DNA of 64,000 nucleotides from Scolanthus callimorphus (taxonomy: Eukaryota > Cnidaria > Anthozoa > Actiniaria > Edwardsiidae): assembly GCA_033964015.1 (NCBI GenBank), contig CM066916.1, positions 30,397,404 to 30,461,403 of the forward strand, in the 5' to 3' direction. Of the stretch, positions 54,211 to 64,000 are shown piece by piece. The notes under the pieces were generated by a model. The model did not search any database. It was not told the origin of the DNA and worked only from the letters and a program-made list of their open reading frames with translations. Position numbers and translations under genes: made by a program. The number at the start of each line of letters is the position of its first letter. The stretch's first letter is position 1.

Positions 54211-54725
54211 GCTCACAGCGCGAAAGTTTGGAATAACTTAATTTCATTAACAGAAGACCACCTACAGGTTTTGGTGTTTATGCACCTGCTTGAGTTTGAT
54301 TGAATGTCTAGAGTTCAAACATTACAAGCCCGTATAGCTGCAGTCTAGTAGCCACCCAGAGACAAAAGATTCTACACTAATAAAATATTCAAGGCACTTT
54401 TAGTGATTAAATGGATCAAACGAGCAGAATTTTGGTCTTTTTTTTCCATACTCCCATTAACATAGTCAACGATATCAAGAAAGTGGTGTATAAAATTGAC
54501 TCTGCGGTATCTGATTACTGCACATGACAGCAAAGCCATCTCAGTGCTATAATAATATAATAACCAATCAACACCTCAGCTGGAAAATGCAGTTATTTGT
54601 CGCAAAGTGATGAGATTTTCCGATAATAAAAATTAATGCAAGCCTTATTATTTTTTCTTTTTGACAGCCATCTAAAATGTGCTCTAATGTGTAGCAAATT
54701 ATTTGTATCCTCTCAATGATTCATC

Positions 54726-54900
54726 AAACATACATACTTTATTTAATAACGGTAAAAACTATTAGTGAACACTACAAAGAAGAATTTGGGTACTACACTG
54801 TTTTTACTGTTTGAACATACATACTTTATTTAATAACGGTAAAAACTATTAGTGAACACTACAAGAAGAATTTGGGTACTACACTGTTTTACTGTTTACT
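54726..54900. repeat. Tandem duplication of about 87 bp
   Basis: ACATACATACTTTATTTAAT through GGGTACTACACTGTTTTTAC occurs twice head to tail with only indels in A and T runs. Confidence 0.85.
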
Positions 54901-55099
54901 TTGTTTGTTTCATGAAGTTGTAGTTTGAAGCCTTGGTATGGCCAGCTTGTTTTCAGAATTTCTGAAATTGTACTTATCATGCTGGTATTCAAATTCACAT
55001 GATCTGAATTGGGTGATAACAAGAATCACTACTGTTCACTGATTAGGTCTTTTTCCCTCGATTCCTGTATATGTCCTGCAAAGAAGGGGCTGCCAGCAG

Positions 55100-55560
55100 T
55101 CTACCCAGGGGGGGGGGGGGGGGGACTCCCATATTTTTTGGCCGGGGATGATCCTCGTATCTTTTAGGGGTTAAAATCATGTTGGTTTGGTCTCTTTTAG
55201 AGGTGATCTTGATCTTCAATAACTTTTAGGCAGATTAGTATCTTTTAGGGCCGAAACTGTGTCCAAATTGCTTTTTCTCATGATGGTGCTTCTAAAAACC
55301 ATGTAAGAAAGAGAGATTATTCGATGAGAAGACGATGAATTAGAAACAAACACGGAAATGTCTTCATGGGTATTTTTCCCCTGTTACCTGTGTCCTTCGC
55401 GCCTACTTGGCACATAAGACCTCATCTTTTAGGGTATCTTTTAGGGTAATAACTTTTTGAGCCACGCTATGGCCCGCGATGTTTGGTATCTTTTAGGGGT
55501 GAAACTGAAAATTTCCGACGATCATCCCCGAGTCCCCCCCCCCCCCCCCCGTGCAATCTA
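55100..55560. mobile_element. Inverted-repeat element bordered by G17 and C17
   Basis: G17 at 55108-55124 and C17 at 55534-55550 with inner inverted parts GGGGATGATCCTCGTATCTT and GGTATCTTTTAGGGG / CGACGATCATCCCCG. (TATC)TTTTAGG repeats fill the interior. Related sequence at 21330-21600. Confidence 0.7.
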
Positions 55561-55791
55561 CTGCAAACACTCCACTACAGTATGTAAGAGGACGATGCTA
55601 TGTTATGTGCACGGTAGCCCTGAGATAGGATTAAGTGCACTTTTTGGCCAAATGATTTCTATGAGGGTTAATTCAATCTGGGAAAGCATTTGTTCTTGAA
55701 GCAACTATGAAATATTTTGTAAAACACTATACATTACCAGTAGATTGAAACAAAATTATAATATTAGAGCTACAAGGTTTGAGAGAAATGA

Positions 55792-56424
55792 TCACGGTGG
55801 GCTGAGAGGGAGTCAAAATTGCCAGTTTAAGCGGGATTTTAAATAACTTTCGACAAGTTTGTCCAATGAATCTTATATTTGGCATATGGATAGAACTCAA
55901 TAAGAGGAAAAAATTCTTTTTGAAATTTTCAAATTAACTGTTTTTGGCGGGAAAATGACGTCTTCAAAATTTGACTCAATTTAAAGCAACGTTTTATGAT
56001 TATTTTTAACATTCCAGGTGAAAGATCACCTGGTTTAATGAGAAAAACCGAAGAAATAATCAAAAAATCAATTTCTGTTAAAAAATTATGAACTTCTGAA
56101 CTTTGAATTTCGCACCATTTTTCAAACTTCAGAAGTTCATAACTTTTGAATGGAAAGTGATTTTTTGATTATGTTTTCGATTTTGCTCACTAAACCAGGT
56201 GGTCTTTCATGTGGTATAAAATTGTGTTTTAAATTGAGTCAAATTTTGATGACATCATTTTCCCGCCAAAAAACGTTCATTTTAAAATTTCAAAAAGAAC
56301 AATTTTTTCCTCTTATTGAGTTCTATCCATATGCCAAATATAAGATTCATTGGACAAACTTGTCGAAAGTTATTTAAAATCCTGTTCAAACCGGCGATAT
56401 TGACTCCCTCTCAGCCCACGGTGA
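55792..56424. mobile_element. Foldback element with arms of about 300 bp
   Basis: TCACGGTGGGCTGAGAGGGA at the left, its inverse at 56400-56424; arms also share TTGTCCAATGAATCTTATAT and GGCGGGAAAATGACGTC-type sequence. The arms nearly meet at about 56100. No protein frame. 56425-57141 has nothing recognised. Confidence 0.82.
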
Positions 56425-57150
56425 ATGGAGGCACATAATTGCCTTAATTTATGCAACTATGATTCCATTCTCTCACACCTCCTTGAGTTTACACATGCTG
56501 AAGTCTTACCAACATAGGAAAGGTTTTGGAGTCTGGTACAGTTTAACTACAGTATGTCTGGAACAGGGTATTGATTTTCTAAATTTAATGAATGTTAAAA
56601 TTTGCACCCCCCTGAAAAACAGGCGCTACAAAAAATAACCCCCAAATGACATTGATGTTCTAAATAACATACCCCCCATCCTTAACCAGATTTGCTTTCC
56701 CCCCTGCCTTGATATATGTTTGGACCCAGTTCATGTAATGTTTTATTGGCCAAAGAATAGAATAACAAATTAGCACTTAATCAATTTCTGCAATGCGATA
56801 ATTATTTACCCTGTCAGCAGAGGTTTCTTTCTGTTAGACTTTTATTAGCTAGCAAAGTTGTCCATGTGTCTGGTTTTGCATTGTTGTTTTGTTTTGTGGC
56901 CAAGCATTTCAGCAATCCCTCTCCAATCCAACAATATGTCCATGAGAGCAAATAATATATGCCACAATGCGGTGGAAATAGCTTGAAAAATAAATCTGAA
57001 AAAGTTAACCCCTGTTTTGAGGAGAGTGCCCCCCCCCCAAAAAAAAAACAATGGATGTAGTAAATGATCAGTCCCTTATGCTTGGAGGGTCCAAAATGAC
57101 TGCAAATAAATCTATTTTCATGGGAAGCCATTTCAAGCCTTCACCTCCAC

Positions 57151-57474
57151 TAGCCTGCGAAAGCTGACACCACTTTGCACTCGCCAAAAGAGACTCCAGC
57201 AAAGAGGCATCTGCGCGCTCAGGCCAAACATTCCATACTGATGACATATTTTGACCCAGATCTGTTCAAAGGTAATATTTAAGCATACAAAGTATATTAG
57301 AGTAAGGAATTCAAATAACACGAAAAAATATGCAACGAAGTGAAATTGCCATGTAATTCTTTTGAACAGATTTGGGTCAAAATACTTCATCAGTATGGAA
57401 TGTTTAACTTGAGCGCGCAGACGCCTCTGCGTGAGTTTCTTGCGCGAGCTAGTGGTGTCAGCTTTCGCAGGCTA
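57151..57474. mobile_element. 324-bp MITE with perfect 9-bp target duplication
   Basis: CACCTCCAC at 57142-57150 and 57475-57483. Inverted ends TAGCCTGCGAAAGCTGACAC and GTGTCAGCTTTCGCAGGCTA. Arms extend to TTTTGACCCAGATCTGTTC / GAACAGATTTGGGTCAAAA. Confidence 0.9.
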
Positions 57475-57483
57475 CACCTCCAC

Positions 57484-58360
57484 TGGAAAGGAAATTTTCA
57501 AAATCACGTGATCGAAACAAGATTGTCAGTTTGTCGCCGAGTTAGAATAAAATAGCCAATATTGCGTATAGTTTTTATTATAGTATTATTATATAAAATC
57601 TATATAAAATGGTAGACAACTTACTCATTTCCCAAAACTCTTTGGCTCAGACAAGAGCATGAAGACATCCCGGGAGACGTGCACATTTCGAAAATGAATT
57701 GCTGCATTGTTGCTGTTGTGTCCCTTCCTCCTTCGCGATTCCTCTATTTCTGTTGCCCGTAATTTCGGGTCTTTGTTACTATATTGCTTGGCTATTGTTG
57801 GCTTCTTAGAGATACTATGGAGCTTAATTCGTAGCATATTTCTTACGACTGAAACCTATCCGAGATTCCTGGACAAAACAGCGCGAAATTTCAAAACGTA
57901 ATACCGCTGTCCCGATATGCGCGGAGGCGCAGACAAGCAAAATGAAAGAAACAACAAAAAGATATAATGATTTCTGACAGTTTTCTGGCATAGTTATAAG
58001 TGACCCCCTTTAAGTAAATCGAGATATTTTACTAAATTTTGAAACAAAAGGCAATTATGAGCGAATGTCATTTTGTACTTTGTGTCCTTTGAAGAAGGCA
58101 GTGATCCTTGGGATACCTGTGTCTTTCAATAGGTGTTGGAACGCCTGGTAAAAATACAAACATTTGTGCAAGATTTTCGCTGCGTTGTTGTGCTCATTGT
58201 TGCGTTAAAGCAATAAATTGCGCTATAGATAACAGAGATAAGTGACGTTTCATTGCCACTTTCTAAAGTAAGTTCTCTATTCCCGTTTTAGCGAGAAACG
58301 AAGGAGAAAGTAATCTGATTTCGCATGCAAGAGGATGTCAACAAGTGAAGGCCTTTCGAC
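57484..58360. other. Upstream region of the P450 exon
   Basis: No recognised gene or repeat. Promoter and 5' UTR of the P450 gene should be here but no element can be assigned. Confidence 0.4.
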
Positions 58361-58581
58361 ATGGAGTGTTCTCGGCTACGTTTGTCGCTTCTGGTGGCGT
58401 GGATTGTCTACAAGGAGATACGTAAATATCTGTCTCCAATTTCTAAAATACCAGGGCCTAAAGGATTGCCCTTGTTGGGGAACATGCATTTATTTTTGCG
58501 TCGAAAAGATCATCTCAACATGACGAGGGAGTGGAGTCAGCAGTATGGTTCCATATTCAAACTTGACCCGGGTTTTGGTAG
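58361..58581 (+). CDS. Cytochrome P450, first exon (partial gene)
   Basis: ATG at 58361 opens a frame with a hydrophobic N-terminal segment (LRLSLLVAWIV), a basic patch (YKEIRK) and the proline-rich hinge IPGPKGLPLLGNMHLF, followed by WSQQYGSIFKLDPGF, which matches the N-terminus of P450 enzymes (WxxxYGxIFKL). The frame stops just past possible donors at 58577 (GTAGGT) or 58581 (GTAAAC), so the exon ends there. Heme-binding Cys and other core motifs would be in later exons, none of which I could identify up to 64000. A possible exon at 59160 (after tcttcag) has no P450 feature. P450s are heme monooxygenases, usually ER or mitochondrial; clan and substrate cannot be given. Confidence 0.75.
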
Positions 58582-58584
58582 GTA

Positions 58585-59264
58585 AACATTAATGCCCAAT
58601 ACTTTGTAATCCGATCATATTTTGCCCTGCTATTTTTGCTTAAAAACTGTAGTAGCCAGTACGTGAAAAGGAGCTTCCCCTTTAAAACTCCCTCCCCCTG
58701 AAACTAAAAAGTTTTTGAGATAAAAGACTCCCCTCATGAGCCACTTGTTTGGCAGCTGTCAGAGCATGATGCAAATGACCCTCTTGGGTTTTAATTTTTT
58801 TTTCCAGGGGGGGTACTATTTCTGCCAATATGATAGGTGTGTACCGCCTTACCCTATTTAAGTGTGTGATAGACTTGTTTATTGCAATTAAATACCACAG
58901 CAGAAATTCTGTGCATGCGTGACATGTCAAGATAATAATAGCTATATACACTAGTTCAGGTTCGCATGTTCACAGTTCTAGTTAGTCTACACTTGCGTGC
59001 TCTATTAGAACAGTGTACATGTAGATATAATTTGGTTATAAACCAGTTCCATGTATCTCTCACCATTTACTTTGCTACGTAGTCTTCCTTGCTAGGACCC
59101 TGCAGGCAGCCTCTAGTATTCCTTGCTACTTAAATGTAGTGTGCATCCTTCATCTTCAGTATGGATTCCGGAACCCTTTACAAGAACCACTATTCAAGTT
59201 CCAGAAAGAACTGTTTATGCGTGGCATAAAGCAAGTGAAGGGATCAGCAGTTCGACAAAAACTC
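58585..59264. other. Presumed P450 intron, nothing recognised
   Basis: No repeat family or exon could be supported. A small open piece after tcttcag at about 59160 runs into the repeat at 59265. Confidence 0.4.
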
Positions 59265-60620
59265 CCTAATATATAGATTTAGCCACTGGCTAAAAGCGGA
59301 GCTCCCGGTTACATATTTATAAGTCCTGCAAAAGATTAATAATGTGACGTGTCGCGACGTCACTTGCTACAGAAAACATTCCTGTTCTCCATTGCCATAC
59401 TTGCAAATTCAGATTTTTTATAGGTTGCATTTCAAAGAGCTCCAACTGTACCCAAGTTTGTTCGCCTAGCGATGTTGCCTTCTCGAGATATAGACTTTTC
59501 TAGATTTAATAACGTCATCGATGACGTCATGTCACGTGATCTTGGTAGTGCACCCCCCTCACCTCCAAAATAAGTTTACCCAAGTTTGGTCACCTAGCGA
59601 TGTTGCCTTCCTGAGATATTCACTTTCTAGTTTTGATGACGTCATGTCACGTGACCTTGATTGTGCACCCCCCTTGCCTCCAAAATAACTTTACCCAAGT
59701 TTGGTCACCTAGCGATGTTGCCTTCTTGAGATATTGACTTTTCTAGTTTTGATGACGTCATCGATGACGTCATGTCACGTGACCTTGGAAGTGCACTCCC
59801 CTTGCCTCCAAAATAACTTTACACCCAAGTTTGGTCACCTAGCGATGTTGCCTTCTTGAGATATTGACATTTCTAGTTTTGATGACGTCATCGATGATGT
59901 CCTGTCACGTGACCTTGGAAGTGAACTCCCCTTGCCTCCAAAATAACTTTACCCAAGTTGGTCACCTAGCGATGTTGCCTTCTCGAGATATTGTATTTTC
60001 TAGTTTGGATGACGTCATCGATGACGTCATGATGTCACGTCACCTTGGTGGTGCACTCCCCTTGCCTCCAAATAACTTTACCAAAGTTTGGTCACCTAGC
60101 GATGTTGCCTTCTTGAGATATTGACTTTTCTACTTTTGATGACGTCATCGATGACGTCATGTCACGTGACCTTGGTGGTGCACTCCCCTTGCCTCCAAAA
60201 TAACTTTGGCCAAAGTTTGGTCACCTAGCGATGTTGCCTTCTTGAGATATTGACTTTTCTAGTTTTGATGACGTCATCGATGACGTCATGTCACGTGACC
60301 TTGGAAGTGCACTCCCCTTGCCTCCAAAATAACTTTACCCAAGTTTGGTCACCTAGCGATGTTGCCTTCTTGAGATATTGACTTTTCTACTTTTGATGAC
60401 GTCATCGATGACGTCATGTCACGTGACCTTGGTGGTGCACTCCCCTTACCTCCAAAATAACTTTACCCAAGTTTGGTCACCTAGCGATGTTGCCTTCTTG
60501 AGATATTGACTTTTCTAGTTTTGATGACGTCATCGATGACGTCATGTCACGTGACCTTGGTAGTGCACCCCCCTTGCCTCCAGAAAAACTTTACCCAAGT
60601 TTGGTCACCTATAGTCTAGA
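59265..60620. repeat. 128-bp satellite with CRE/E-box palindromes, copy B
   Basis: Starts like copy A (TAATATATAGATTTAGCCAC, GCGGAGCTCCCGG). Nine units; CACCTAGCGATGTTGCC recurs at about 59593, 59706, 59837, 59963, 60093, 60222, 60349 and 60478, mostly 126-131 bp apart. Nearly every unit carries TGACGTCATCGATGACGTCA plus TGTCACGTGACC. No open frame of interest. Confidence 0.88.
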
Positions 60621-62519
60621 GGCCAAACCCGGTTTTTAGCAATTTGGCTGCACCCCCTGGGTGGCAGGCTGTTCTTGGTATCGTTTTAAAGCTCAGACCC
60701 TGCTCTGTCCGAATCAAAATGTTACCAGCCGAAAAAAGTGTCCAAAGGCCTTGGTAACCAGGCCTGAAGTCCACATAGAATTTTGTCTGGAAATGCAGAT
60801 AAATAGCTCTTTTATCGGTTTTTAAAGGTTTTTTCGCGAATTATTACACATAGCTATCCGATAAATGTTAAAGTCACTCGTCCAATCACGGGCGAAAATT
60901 TGATGGCGAATCATTGCTGACGTCAGCATTGACGCGTACGTTCTTTGCCTAACGGCGTGAAAAGGCCTTGTGTGGCTACAAAATCGGTTTTTTTGAGGCA
61001 ATTACATTTCATAAAGACCTGTTAAGACCCCTGAAGTGACAAGAAAGACATTTCTTATGCTAGAACAACATTTTGGCAACAAATCTGTCAATTGTCACTG
61101 TCAAAATAGCGCAAACTTAGAATCCACAGGTGTTTCACTTCTCAGGTCAGTCACTTCACGTTTATGCATTTCTCCGCTAAAACCCACAAATTTTAAGCGC
61201 GATTTGCTCCCAAAGAGCAAATGATACAAACAAACATTATGTTTTTACAGAATTAATGGTTTTCACATCTGAGTATGGCAAAACTAGTCGGTCAAAATGC
61301 AAAATGTGGGGGGTGGGGTCCGTAAAATGATGGTTAACGCCATATTGAGCTTGGTGCTTTATACGTTTCGTAACAAACAAATAACCGTCTCACTATTATA
61401 CAGATGCCAATAGTCTCATTAAAACAATTAGAACATTGTTGTGAATACATTTCATTGTATTTACGCGACTTGTCGCCATGGCAACAGCTCTCTGGTGCCC
61501 TGTAACCTGACACTGAATTACCCATACTCCTTTGCTTCAAAACACTGCTAAACAACACATCCTTGCTGTCACTTGTTGTAGTGGCGTTGAATTAGCAATA
61601 TTCAGAGTTTTTGTCACTTCAAGTCCCTTGAACAATTTTTTGGAAGGTATAAACTTTACAATTTTGCTGACGTCAGCACTCACAGGTATTTCTTATATCT
61701 ATTCTTTTGAGCTCTAACGTCTTTAAACGGATCGAAAAATGAGATATATCACAAAATATTAATCCTGTTAATGGACAAATTAGTTATATTGTGACAATTC
61801 GACCGTTCTGTCGCTTCAATAGCATTGTCACAAATGATTTGCTGATTGATTTAAGGGCAGAGTAGAAACTACAACGGAAGTGCATATGCGCGTTTGGTCT
61901 GCACTTCCGGTTCTCGGTACTTCAAGAGTCAAAGACCTGGCCATGCAAACTTTGCAATGTTGTTTGCTAAAAAATAATGATCGATATCTTATTTTCGACG
62001 TTTTACTCGCAAATTCATCTCAGTATGACTGGACGCCAACTAGTAGGTCACTGGATGGTATGAAATGAGGTGGGAGGGAGAGGGGGGGTGGGGGGGGGGG
62101 CAGAAATGTCACCTATTGCACCCATCAGTGCACTCTCCTTTAAAGCATTTTCACTTTTCCTCGGATTTACTGATGATGGTGCCCTCGTAATTTTACTTGG
62201 GTAATCTACGAGTTTATCTCGGTTGTCATGGTATAGTGTTACCATGGTAACAGCGTACTGATGTCACTAAGACTCAACAAGTTGCGTTTTCTCCAATGAC
62301 AGTCGATCATTTCAAATCCACATGTTTTGCAATAACAAAATCTGAAAAAGGTTTTGCTCTTCAGGAGTTTGTTTGTTCTGTTTCTCTTGCAAGGCGATTT
62401 GTTCATCCAGAAGCAAGGGAAAGCTGCGATGAGCTCGAGCTCTTCCCATTCGAAGCCAATGCATGAAAGCATGTCGGGCTTTAATGGCTGGATGTATATT
62501 GTCAGCTTCCTTATAATAG
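60621..62519. other. Intergenic or intronic stretch, nothing recognised
   Basis: GCTGACGTCAGCA occurs at about 60917 and 61670, and a short G-rich run is at 62080-62100. No family-bearing open frame on either strand. Confidence 0.45.
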
Positions 62520-64000
62520 TCCGATGTCGGCTTCAAATGATCTGATGTGTCGGCTTCTTATGATTTGATTTCGACTTCTAATGGCCTGATATCGCTTTTA
62601 ATGCCCTAATGTCAGCCTCTAAAGACCAGATGTCATCTTCTAATTATGTGATGTCGGGTTTTAATGACCTGATATCAGCTTCTAATGACTTGATGCCAAC
62701 TTCTACTGGCCTGATGTCAGCTTGCGATGACTTGGATGTCAGCTTCTAGTTATCTGGTGTCACCTTCTAAAGACTTGATAACGGGTTTCAATGACTTTAA
62801 GTCAGCGTAAGATCTGTTGGCGGGTTTTAATGACCTGATGTCAGCTTCTAATGACATATAACGTTGGCTCCCAATGACTGATGTCTGGTTTTAATGGCCT
62901 GATGTCAGCTTCTAGTGCGGGTGTTAGCTTCTAACTGCCTGATGTCAGCTTCTAATGGCCTGATGTAGAGATTTAATGGCCTGATGTCAGCTTCTATTGA
63001 TCTAATGGCCTCGATTCCAGCTTCTAATGATCTAATGGCCTCGATTCCAGCTTCTAATTGTCTGATGTGAGCTTCTAATGACCTGGTGTCTGGATTTAAT
63101 GGCCTGATGTCAGCTTCTATTGATCTAATGGCCTCGATTCCAGCTTCTATTGATCTAATGGCCTCGATTCCAGCTTCTAATTGTCTGATGTCAGCTTCTA
63201 ATGACCTGGTGTCTGGTTTTAATGGCCTGATGTCAACTTCTAGTGATCTGATGTCAACTTCTAATGGCCTGTTGTCAGGTTCTAACGGCGTGACTTCAGG
63301 TTCTAACGGCGTGATGTCAGGTTCTAACGGCGTGATGTCAGGTTCTGACGGCGTGATGTCAGGTTCTAACGGTGTGATGTCAGATTCCTCTTTTCATAAA
63401 TAATATTTTCTATGTTAGTTCTCCCAATTAATCTTTTTCTTGATATTTCTATGACCTGCCTGCTTTTTCATATAAATTCCGACTTTGACTGTTCGGGAAG
63501 TTAACAAGAAAACCAACCGTTCATTTAACTTCCCTCTCGCATTTTTCTTTTCAAATTTCCTTTATACACTACCCTATATACTACACAATAATATTGTAAC
63601 TTTTTTTAAACATTTCATTATGAGTTAATAAAGATTATGATTATGGTTCTAATGGCGTGATGTCAGGTTCTAACGGCGTGATGTCTGGTTCTAACGGCGT
63701 GATGTCAGGTTCTAACAGTGTGGATGTCAGGTTCTCACGGCCTGATGTCAGGTTCTAATGGCGTGATGTCAGGTTCTAATGGCGTGATGTCAGGTTCTAC
63801 GGCCTGATGTCAGGTTCTACGGCCTGATGTCAGGTTCTAACGGCCTGATGTCAGGTTCTAATGGCGTGATGTCAGGTTCTAATGGCGTGATCTCAGGTTC
63901 TACGGCGTGATGTCAGGTTCTAACGGCGTGATGTCAGGTTCTAACGGTGTGGATGTCAGGTTCTAACGGCCTGATGTCAGGTTCTACGGCGTGATGTCAG
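62520..64000 (+). repeat. 19-21-bp minisatellite (GATGTCAGCTTCTAATGGCC type), two blocks, reaches window end
   Basis: Block 1 (62520-63400) has degenerate units GATGTCAGCTTCTAATGGCC. Its right part and block 2 (63650-64000) are more regular: GGTTCTAACGGCGTGATGTCA, 21 bp. The blocks are split by 250 bp of AT-rich non-repeat DNA with AATAAAG at about 63630. The 105-codon frame at 63086-63403 (Ser-Gly-Ser-Asn-Gly-Val-Met repeats) is a repeat artefact. Confidence 0.88.

Noticed and set aside
59159..59270. Second exon of the P450 gene after tcttcag
   Set aside because: Phase could fit, but the short reading (WIPEPFTRTTIQVPERTVYAW) has no P450 motif and runs straight into the satellite element without a convincing donor.
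63086..63403. 105-codon Ser/Gly/Asn/Met repeat protein
   Set aside because: Frame created by 21-bp repeat units; the left part of the array is out of register.

Overview
This is eukaryotic DNA: genes are split by introns with canonical GT/AG borders, intergenic and intronic space is packed with small inverted-repeat elements (MITEs and foldbacks), minisatellites and one tRNA-derived SINE, and there is no bacterial-type gene packing. A marine invertebrate, most likely a cnidarian such as a coral or sea anemone, is my best inference. The grounds are the discoidin/F-type-lectin secreted protein, a Helentron-type element with OTU, endonuclease and RPA parts, and the repeat content; the species cannot be read from the sequence.

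Region 1 (about 0.7-40.8 kb, minus strand) is one large gene that I reassembled exon by exon: 30 coding exons, about 5.9 kb of coding sequence (about 1,980 codons). It runs from a two-exon signal peptide at 40,806-40,013 through five F5/8 type C (discoidin, FA58C) domains, one F-type lectin domain and seven more FA58C domains, to 705, where it is still open. Each domain module begins and ends in a phase-1 intron, and most FA58C domains are cut once inside by a phase-0 intron. All junctions keep frame except in the sixth FA58C domain, which has a one-base frameshift and no recognisable middle part. Introns hold most of the repeats: a 66/75-bp minisatellite, a 380-bp polypurine tract, nested MITEs, a 2-kb palindromic element, a perfect 104-bp palindrome and an element carrying CRE-like tandem repeats.

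Region 2 (41.03-52.24 kb, plus strand) is a large Helentron/Helitron2-like transposon with about 115-bp terminal inverted repeats. It encodes a 2A-like motif, an OTU cysteine protease domain, a two-tyrosine HUH Rep, a PIF1-type helicase, an EEP (AP-type) endonuclease and, as a separate spliced gene, an RPA-like single-strand DNA-binding protein. Four frameshifts mean this copy is probably inactive. Its left end lies only about 225 bp upstream of the start codon of the lectin gene.

Region 3 (52-64 kb) has foldback elements, a first exon of a cytochrome P450 gene at 58.36 kb (plus strand, divergent from the lectin gene), a roughly 128-bp satellite full of TGACGTCA/CACGTG palindromes (59.3-60.6 kb) and a 19-21-bp minisatellite running off the right edge.
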